This document shows, piece by piece, positions 7,794 through 13,558 of a stretch of 16,249 nt of DNA (the first letter of the stretch is position 1; every line of letters begins with the position of its first letter). The notes beneath the pieces were generated by a model. The model was not told where the DNA came from and ran no database searches. It saw only the letters and a program-made list of their open reading frames with translations. The stretch comes from Planctomycetales bacterium (GTDB taxonomy: Bacteria > Planctomycetota > Phycisphaerae > SM23-33), in the NCBI GenBank assembly GCA_030631125.1, contig DAOVLS010000013.1, positions 1-16,249 on the forward strand, given 5' to 3'. Both the position numbers and the translations under genes were made by a program.

Positions 7794-10553
7794 ATGAGAG
7801 AAACAAAGAGAATTACATGGACGTTGGCGGCAGCGATGGGCACAGTGATACTGGTCGGCCATCTTGTTGGAGAAGCGGCCGAGAAAATCATGGAGTCTGG
7901 TGGTACGGTTAAAATCAGGACGAGCAAATACAGCGATGAGCACGCCGATGACGACGGCAAGCGTTACCCGGAGGTGGGCGAGGAAATTACCCGGTTCACC
8001 TGGGCGAAAAAGGAACTCTTGATCGAAAAGGGGCCTTTGGCAGAGGCGGAATTGCGGTTTAATATCTATGAATATGAAGGCAACACTTCGCCGCTGTTTG
8101 TCGAAATCAACGGTAAGGTAAGCAAAGTCACTGCGGGCAAAACGCCGGGCAAATTCAAGTGGCTGACGGTGAAGGTTCCAGCCTCGGCGCTTCGGGTGGG
8201 GCGGAATGACATTATCTTCAAGAGCGACTCGACCACTTTCAACTCCTGGGTATTAGGTATCGCCACCCGCTGCCATTACAACCGCAGCGCCAAAGGCTAT
8301 TACCAGGGAACCATCTGGAATTACCATCAACTCGGCTATAATTTTTCGGTTAACGGCGAATATATGGTCAGGCTGGCCCTAAAAAGACCACACCGAAAAT
8401 ATGCAAGAAAAGCCTCCACGGTTAAACCGCTGCCCAACACCCCTCCCAATGCCCCTACCGGACCGGGTTGTTCCATAAAACTAATCGAAGAAATTGAAAA
8501 ACTAAAAATTACCTTCGCCCATCAATCCAAAGTGCCTTTCAGTCTGACCTTTTCCTCTTCATCGGATTTTTACTCGGCCACTTGCGATGAAGAGATTGAC
8601 ATTCGCACTCGGCCTAATGAAGTAGTTCTGACTAAATGGGTCAATATCTTTGATGAAACCGGCAACACATCCCTTATCGAACCGACCAATAAGAGCCTTC
8701 CGGTCCTGCCGGCAGCGGTCAACGATAGAGTCTGGATCAAGAAAGAACTACTCGTAGAAGACCCCGATGTGTTCTCAGCCCAACTTGTCTTCCTGGCCCA
8801 CGGAACACACCTTTTCTCTATATCCGGTAAACCTATTGTTCCTTCGGACCAACACCCACCTCTCTACATTGATATTAACGGTCATAGTATAACCTTTCCC
8901 GCTCAGAAAAGTTGGCGTGGTCGTGGGCTTGACTGGTTCACGACAAATATCCCGGCTCAATATTTAAGGCAGGGCTCAAATGAGATTGTCTTTAGGAGCG
9001 ACAAAGGCAGCACCTGGCGAATAGGCCTTGAAAACTCAATTGTCCCCAACCGCAGCGCACAAAGCAACGATGGAGGAAAAACCTGGAATTATGACGCTAT
9101 GGGCATACGCGGCGACCATAACGGGGAGTTCCTGATCAGGTTGAGGCTGAAACGATACTCCCCTGCCGGAAGCATCACCTCACCGGTAATAGACCTGGCC
9201 GAATCGGCCTCTTCCGAAAAGATCAAAAGACAGATAATAGTCAAGAAACTCCTGCTTCAATGGAAGGCCGATACGCCCAAAGGCGCCGCGGTAGTCATTC
9301 GCACCCGTTCGGGCCTGACCCGACTTTACAATCCCGCCACGTGGACCGAATGGTCGCAGCCCTATAAGCCGGGCGAACAGTTCAAGTCGCCCAAACTCAG
9401 ATATATTCAATGGAAAGCGACTCTTGTTACTCGTGATCCTAAGCAAACACCTGCATTGAAAAGTGTGAAAATCAGCGGATCTGTCATTTCCCGTCCCAGT
9501 CCTGATGAGAAGAGGATAAAAATCAGCGAATATCAAAATGAGACGATTGTCCAAAGTTCCTGGCCTTTCACATATCAGAGATGGGACGAGCCGAAGTTAA
9601 AGGTATTGAGGGAAGAGAACAATTTGGATGAGGTCGTCAAGGGCGCCAAGACCGAGTTTGAGAAATATCTGCGTCTGTGCAGTTGGAGCCGGAAGCAGTT
9701 AGAGCCAAGACAAAGCGGACCAGGTTCCTATATCGACGAGGCCCTTGCCATCCTGGATTGGACAGGCAAGCCGACTGGACATTGTGGAAAAAGAACTGTC
9801 ATGTTTTGCCATCACTATGCTCATCTCTTTATCCAAAGTTGTCTGGCTATCGGGTTGCAGGCCAGGCCGGTTCTGCTTTCCAGTATCCCGGGAACCGGGC
9901 ACTGTGTCACCGAAATCTGGTCAAACGATCATAAGAAATGGATTTATATGGACCCCCGCAACGACTATCACGCCGGCAAGGATGGAAGGCTCCTGAACAT
10001 ATTGGAGATGCACAAAGCCAGTCTCAACGATCAACTTGCCCGATCCATAGAAATTATTCCCGGTAAGGCTAGTCGGATGAAGAAGCCGACCAAAGGTCTA
10101 AGTGCTTCTGCCTCTCCCTTTAAAAGGTTTCACGCTGCTTCCATCTGGTTAAGGAATGACCAGGCTTCCTGGAACAGTCATAATCCCATCTGGGACGGCT
10201 GTCATTCTTTCCGCTGGAATGGCCGACTATGGTGGCGGGACAGAAAAGTTCGCTTCCTGCCCGAATTTACCAAATATACAGACAGGGACGCCGATTTTTA
10301 TTGGACGCTGAATCAAACTGCAATTGATTTACAATACGGTGATAAACCTGGCAATCTTTGGATTAATTTGGAAACCGTTACCCCCAACTTTGATACCTTT
10401 GAGGTAAAACTTGATAACAAGTCCTGGAAACCGTCGCATCCTGCGTTCACCTGGAAACTGCGCAAAGGCCAAAACACAATTCAGGCTCGGACCAAGAACA
10501 AATTCGGCAATACGGGAATTGTCAGCCAGGTTGTACTAATCTACGGCAAGTGA
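7794..10553 (+). CDS. Secreted transglutaminase-like protein with duplicated beta-sandwich module
   Basis: A 919-residue protein with a signal-like N-terminus (about 1-29). A beta-rich module at about 68-199 is repeated at about 312-454. Shared landmarks in order are KKELL, INGxxS, W(L/F)T...(V/I)PA, N(D/E)I(I/V)F(K/R)SD, NRSA, WNY, NGE(Y/F) and LKR. Residues about 460-565 look like another sandwich (AVVIRTRSG, WTEWSQPY, LRYIQWKATL). Residues about 640-735 match a transglutaminase-like core: C672 in CHHYAHLF, H703 in GTGHCVTEIW and D720 in WIYMDPRND form the expected Cys-His-Asp order and spacing. A C-terminal Ig-like domain closes the protein (about 830-917). Family knowledge allows a protease, a cross-linking enzyme or a peptide:N-glycanase-like activity; which applies is unknown. 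RBS GGAG is at 8-base spacing. Parts are unusually AT-rich compared with neighbouring genes. Confidence 0.87.
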   Translation: MRETKRITWTLAAAMGTVILVGHLVGEAAEKIMESGGTVKIRTSKYSDEHADDDGKRYPEVGEEITRFTWAKKELLIEKGPLAEAELRFNIYEYEGNTSPLFVEINGKVSKVTAGKTPGKFKWLTVKVPASALRVGRNDIIFKSDSTTFNSWVLGIATRCHYNRSAKGYYQGTIWNYHQLGYNFSVNGEYMVRLALKRPHRKYARKASTVKPLPNTPPNAPTGPGCSIKLIEEIEKLKITFAHQSKVPFSLTFSSSSDFYSATCDEEIDIRTRPNEVVLTKWVNIFDETGNTSLIEPTNKSLPVLPAAVNDRVWIKKELLVEDPDVFSAQLVFLAHGTHLFSISGKPIVPSDQHPPLYIDINGHSITFPAQKSWRGRGLDWFTTNIPAQYLRQGSNEIVFRSDKGSTWRIGLENSIVPNRSAQSNDGGKTWNYDAMGIRGDHNGEFLIRLRLKRYSPAGSITSPVIDLAESASSEKIKRQIIVKKLLLQWKADTPKGAAVVIRTRSGLTRLYNPATWTEWSQPYKPGEQFKSPKLRYIQWKATLVTRDPKQTPALKSVKISGSVISRPSPDEKRIKISEYQNETIVQSSWPFTYQRWDEPKLKVLREENNLDEVVKGAKTEFEKYLRLCSWSRKQLEPRQSGPGSYIDEALAILDWTGKPTGHCGKRTVMFCHHYAHLFIQSCLAIGLQARPVLLSSIPGTGHCVTEIWSNDHKKWIYMDPRNDYHAGKDGRLLNILEMHKASLNDQLARSIEIIPGKASRMKKPTKGLSASASPFKRFHAASIWLRNDQASWNSHNPIWDGCHSFRWNGRLWWRDRKVRFLPEFTKYTDRDADFYWTLNQTAIDLQYGDKPGNLWINLETVTPNFDTFEVKLDNKSWKPSHPAFTWKLRKGQNTIQARTKNKFGNTGIVSQVVLIYGK

Positions 10554-10637
10554 TGAAAATGTTACCGCGCGGGTTTGGTGAAGAGCGAGCAGGTTCGGCC
10601 GATTTCGCCGAAAAGGAAAAGGTAAGTAACAAAGAGC

Positions 10638-10724
10638 GAAGAAAAAGTGCCTGGCCGGTTCGCCATGAGCGGGGAGCGTCTTTGCCGAAATAAATTTTGC
10701 CGCTTACTCTTACTTAAGCCGGCC
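10638..10724 (+). repeat. 87-bp dispersed direct repeat, copy B
   Basis: Gapless partner of 7640-7726, in the same orientation and about 84% identical by hand count. It starts 85 bp after the stop codon of the 919-residue gene and ends 80 bp before the receiver-like gene, so here it is wholly non-coding. It still contains the reading frame remnant KKKCLAGSP followed by TGA, matching the C-terminus encoded by copy A, but an in-frame TAA at 10627-10629 shows that no gene runs into it. GGCCGG...CCGGCC pairing is kept. A separate small inverted repeat, TTCGGC (10594-10599) with GCCGAA (10607-10612), lies just upstream. Confidence 0.85.
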
Positions 10725-10793
10725 TGGTTCCCTGTCGATTAGGTCTGTGGACGCCGCCGTGCCTGAAGGGCTGGCATTAGACAAAACCGACAA

Positions 10794-10797
10794 AGGA
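10794..10797 (+). promoter_or_regulatory. Shine-Dalgarno deciding a GTG start
   Basis: AGGA (within CAAAGGA) lies 7 bases before GTG at 10805 and 13 bases before the ATG at 10811. The spacing favours GTG as the start of the receiver-like gene. Confidence 0.6.
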
Positions 10798-10804
10798 ACT
10801 CGTT

Positions 10805-11221
10805 GTGTCCATGAAAATATTAATCGTAGATTCGGATTTGCAATTCCTCTGCAAAACGAGGGACATCCTTGAGCCCCGCGGGCATCATGTCGTTCACGAG
10901 AACAAACCTGACCGCGCCCTCCGGCAGTCGCTGAAGTGGCGCCCCGACGTCATTATAGTCAGCACGGAGTATGAATCCTGCTGCGACGGCGATCTGCTGA
11001 GCGATTTTTCCCGTCTCCAGCCTCGCCCGGCAATCCTGCTGACCTCGGCGATGACCGACTTCGCCAGGGCGTGGCGAGCCTGGCAACGCGGAGGCGACGA
11101 GGTACTCTTCAAACCGCTGCTGCACCCCAGCGAGTTGCACACAGCCATCATGATCGCAAGGCAAAACGCCCTCTGCCCGACCCGCCGACCCGCCGCCAGA
11201 CCGCTGGCGCTGTCGGCATAA
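10805..11221 (+). CDS. Receiver-like protein lacking the phospho-acceptor Asp
   Basis: A 138-residue single-domain protein that follows the CheY-type receiver pattern: beta-1 KILIVDSD with D9 and D11, then RPDVIIVSTEYESCCDGDLL aligned to the usual PDLVLLDxxMPxxDG segment, then AILLTSA with T80, and finally VLFKPL with the conserved K103. At the phosphorylation position the residue is S53 (AGC at 10961-10963) instead of Asp. It is therefore probably a pseudo-receiver that cannot be phosphorylated in the standard way. There is no output domain; residues 120-138 (RRPAARPLALSA) look like an unstructured tail. The GTG start at 10805 is chosen from the ribosome binding site; ATG at 10811 would shorten it by two residues. 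No histidine kinase gene is present nearby. A stand-alone role in protein-protein regulation is inferred. Confidence 0.78.
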   Translation: MSMKILIVDSDLQFLCKTRDILEPRGHHVVHENKPDRALRQSLKWRPDVIIVSTEYESCCDGDLLSDFSRLQPRPAILLTSAMTDFARAWRAWQRGGDEVLFKPLLHPSELHTAIMIARQNALCPTRRPAARPLALSA

Positions 11222-11323
11222 AAAAAGGCAAATCTCCGTCAAGCCGGTGGCAAAACTTGCTTCGCTGCGCCGACCGTCTTATCATTTTCCCGCGTCTTGT
11301 CTTTGCGAACAGCGCCAAACGAT

Positions 11324-11327
11324 AAGG
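11324..11327 (+). promoter_or_regulatory. Shine-Dalgarno favouring the second ATG of the deaminase gene
   Basis: AAGG lies only 1 base before the ATG at 11329 but 7 bases before the ATG at 11335. This makes 11335 the likely start. GATAAG (11321-11326) is complementary to CTTATC (11278-11283), so the site could in principle be masked in the mRNA. Confidence 0.5.
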
Positions 11328-11334
11328 TATGAAA

Positions 11335-11805
11335 ATGGACGACGAAAGGTTTATGACGGCGGCGATAAAGATCGCGACCGAAGGCATCGAGGCCGGGCAG
11401 ACACCATTCGGAGCCTGCATCGTACGCGACGGGCAAATCATCGCCGTCGCACACAACGCCGTCTGGAGCAAGACCGACATCACCGCTCACGCCGAAATCC
11501 AGGCAATCAGGGCCGCTTGCCGGAAACTGGATACTGTCGATTTGGCTGGCTGTGTGATTTATTCGACTTGTGAGCCGTGCCCGATGTGTTTCGCCGCCTG
11601 CCACTGGGCGAGAATTTCCAAAATCGTATTCGGCGCGCGGATCGCCGACGCCGAAAAAGCCGGCTTCAGCGAATTGACCATTTCCAACGAGCAGATGAAA
11701 ACGCTTGGCCGAAGCAGCATCGAAATCACCGGCGATTTCCTCCGCGATGAATGTGTCAAACTCTTCGAATCCTGGGCAGAACGCAAGAACAGCCGACCTT
11801 ATTGA
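11335..11805 (+). CDS. Cytidine-deaminase-superfamily purine/nucleoside deaminase (GuaD-like)
   Basis: A zinc-dependent deaminase of 156 residues from the chosen ATG (158 if the ATG at 11329 is used). Counting from 11329, the zinc-binding and catalytic motif is H54-A-E56 in TAHAEIQAIRAA and the second motif is C84/C87 in TCEPCPMCFAAC. E56 would act as proton shuttle. The length, the N-terminal GQTPFGACIVRDGQIIA strand pair and the TCEPCPMC form are closer to GuaD-type guanine deaminases than to TadA tRNA adenosine deaminases, which usually read TLEPC. It would act in the cytoplasm on a free base or nucleoside; guanine is the best guess, with other purines or pterins possible. It stands 113 bp after the receiver-like gene and converges with the D-aminoacylase gene with only 12 bases between the stop codons. 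Confidence 0.88.
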   Translation: MDDERFMTAAIKIATEGIEAGQTPFGACIVRDGQIIAVAHNAVWSKTDITAHAEIQAIRAACRKLDTVDLAGCVIYSTCEPCPMCFAACHWARISKIVFGARIADAEKAGFSELTISNEQMKTLGRSSIEITGDFLRDECVKLFESWAERKNSRPY

Positions 11806-11817
11806 TAACAAGGCGCT

Positions 11818-13413
11818 CTACTTGTGCCGCAGGACTTTGCCGACCAGTTCGCCGGTGTAGTCGCCGGCATCGACGACGACCTGCCCGTTGACCAGGACGT
11901 AATCGATCCCGACGGGATACTGGTGCGGGTCCTCGAACGTAGCCCGGTCGATGACGGTTTCGGGATTGAACACGGCTACATCTGCGAAGGCCCCTTCTTC
12001 CAGCACGCCCCTGCCGGTCAGGCCGACCTTCTGCGCGGACATGGAGGTCATCTTCCGCACGGCCTCTTCCAGCGTAAAAAGCCCCTCGTCGCGGGAATAC
12101 TTGCCCAAGACGCGCGGAAAAGTCCCGTAGCACCTCGGGTGAGGCCTGCCCTGGGCGAGGACGCCGTGGTCGGCCAGGGCGTAACTGTCCGAGCCGATCC
12201 GCATCAACGGGTGCTTCAGGATGGTGCGGACGTCTTCTTCGCTCAATGCGAAGTAGGTCGCCCGCAGGGCCGGTTCGACCTCCAGGAGGTCAAAGGCCGT
12301 CTCGCAGGGGTCCTTGCCCCGTTTCTCGGCAATCTCGGCGACGCTTCTTCCGTCCAGGGTCTCGTCCAGTTTACTTCGGACAATCATCACGCCGTCCCAC
12401 CCGACGCCCTTGAAATAGATCACTTTCCCGTCGGATATCTCCTGCCGGGCCTTGTTGCGAAGTTCAGGCTGGGACAGTCGTTCGACTATCTTTTCGGTCC
12501 CGCCTTCCTGCATCCACGCCGGAAGGATCGCTCGCAGCGTGGTATGGGTGGCGACGTATGGATATGCGTCGGCGTCAACGTCGATACCTTCGGCCCGGGC
12601 GTCGTCCATCATCGCAAGGAACTCATCGGCCCGGCCCCACAGACTCTTACCGTAGGCCTTGAAATGGGAAATCTCGACGGGAATCTTCGCCTGCCTGCCG
12701 ATCTCGATGGCCTCGGCGATTGCGTCTTTCAGGATCGGGTCGTGTTCGCCCCGGATATGACTGGTGTAAATCCCGCCGTATTCGGCGGCCACTTTGGCCA
12801 GTTCGATTAACTCGGACGTATCGCAGTACATCGCCGGTAAGTAAATCAACCCCGACGACAGTCCCCAGGCGCCCTCTTCCATTGCCTGGGCGAGGATCTG
12901 CTTCATCTGCTCCATTTCATCGGCGCTGGGTGCGCGGTTGTCGAAGCCCATTACCGATGCGCGCACCGTCCCGTGACCGACAAGCATGACGTAATTGGAA
13001 ATGAGTCCGTTCTCGTCGAGGTAGCTCAGGTGATCAGCCATTGACGACCAGGGAATTTCGACCTCACCGGCGGCTTCGCCGAATGTCTGGAGCATGGACC
13101 TGACGGCGGGGAGACCCTCGCCAATGGCCGGGGCGAGCGACATCCCACAATTGCCCATGACCATTGTCGTAACTCCTTGCCGGAGACTGCTGTCGGCGCG
13201 CGGGTCGGCAAGGACCGAATACTCGTGGGCGTGCATGTCAATAAAGCCCGGCGCGACGATAAGCCCGTCGGCGTCTATAACGCCGGCAGCGTCCTCGCCG
13301 GACAAATCGCCGATTTTGACCACCTTGTCGCCGACGATACCAACGTCCGCTCTGAAGCGATCTTTACCCGTACCGTCTATCACCTGACCGTTTCTTATAA
13401 TCACGTCAAACAT
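11818..13413 (-). CDS. N-acyl-D-amino-acid deacylase (D-aminoacylase), amidohydrolase superfamily
   Basis: A 531-residue zinc amidohydrolase that removes the acyl group from N-acyl-D-amino acids, in the cytoplasm (no signal peptide). Landmarks: the composite beta-domain start DVIIRNGQVIDGTG, H61 and H63 in FIDMHAHEYS, C89 in VMGNCGMSLAP (the metal-bridging Cys typical of D-aminoacylases), the SSGLIYLP loop (186-193), H219 in YTSHIRGE, H250 in VEISHFKA and D409 in IGSDSYAL. The C-terminal segment returns to the beta-domain (ADVAVFNPETV, VLVNGQVVVDAG). Length is in the family's range. The metal motif is HAH rather than the common HTH. The ATG has AAAGGA about 10 bases upstream. D-amino acids could come from peptidoglycan or other peptides; the true substrate is unknown. 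The gene diverges from the secreted fusion gene. Confidence 0.93.
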   Translation of the reverse strand: MFDVIIRNGQVIDGTGKDRFRADVGIVGDKVVKIGDLSGEDAAGVIDADGLIVAPGFIDMHAHEYSVLADPRADSSLRQGVTTMVMGNCGMSLAPAIGEGLPAVRSMLQTFGEAAGEVEIPWSSMADHLSYLDENGLISNYVMLVGHGTVRASVMGFDNRAPSADEMEQMKQILAQAMEEGAWGLSSGLIYLPAMYCDTSELIELAKVAAEYGGIYTSHIRGEHDPILKDAIAEAIEIGRQAKIPVEISHFKAYGKSLWGRADEFLAMMDDARAEGIDVDADAYPYVATHTTLRAILPAWMQEGGTEKIVERLSQPELRNKARQEISDGKVIYFKGVGWDGVMIVRSKLDETLDGRSVAEIAEKRGKDPCETAFDLLEVEPALRATYFALSEEDVRTILKHPLMRIGSDSYALADHGVLAQGRPHPRCYGTFPRVLGKYSRDEGLFTLEEAVRKMTSMSAQKVGLTGRGVLEEGAFADVAVFNPETVIDRATFEDPHQYPVGIDYVLVNGQVVVDAGDYTGELVGKVLRHK

Positions 13414-13450
13414 GGAATAAGTTTCCTTTCTCGAAATTTCCCGGTCTTAT

Positions 13451-13473
13451 CGCCGCTGTCCTTGACAGGGGCG
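13451..13473. promoter_or_regulatory. 10-bp stem inverted repeat in divergent promoter region
   Basis: CGCCGCTGTC (13451-13460) and GACAGGGGCG (13464-13473) pair over ten positions with a single G-G mismatch and a 3-base loop (CTT). It sits in the 145-bp region between the divergent D-aminoacylase and secreted fusion genes, so it could be an operator or a transcript hairpin. A plus-strand TTGACA (13462-13467) overlaps its right half and is a perfect -35 hexamer, but no convincing -10 box follows at the right distance. Confidence 0.4.
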
Positions 13474-13545
13474 AATCCCACATACTACGCTTGAGTCAAA
13501 GATAGGCATTGTAACACCGCGTATCCTGAAATCACGTACTTTTAT

Positions 13546-13550
13546 GAGGA
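13546..13550 (+). promoter_or_regulatory. Shine-Dalgarno deciding the start of the fusion gene
   Basis: GAGGA lies 8 bases ahead of the ATG at 13559. It overlaps the other possible start (ATG at 13544), which has no ribosome binding site of its own. The ATG at 13559 also gives a cleaner signal peptide (MRHLLFLSVALAALG). Confidence 0.6.
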
Positions 13551-13558
13551 TTCGAGCA

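Noticed and set aside
10594..10612. Intrinsic terminator after the 919-residue gene
   Set aside because: TTCGGC/GCCGAA forms a 6-bp stem, but it is followed by AAGGAAAAGG rather than a T-run on the plus strand.
11824..12810. Plus-strand open frame of 328 codons opposite the D-aminoacylase gene
   Set aside because: The amidohydrolase motifs are on the minus strand; this frame has none and overlaps it completely.
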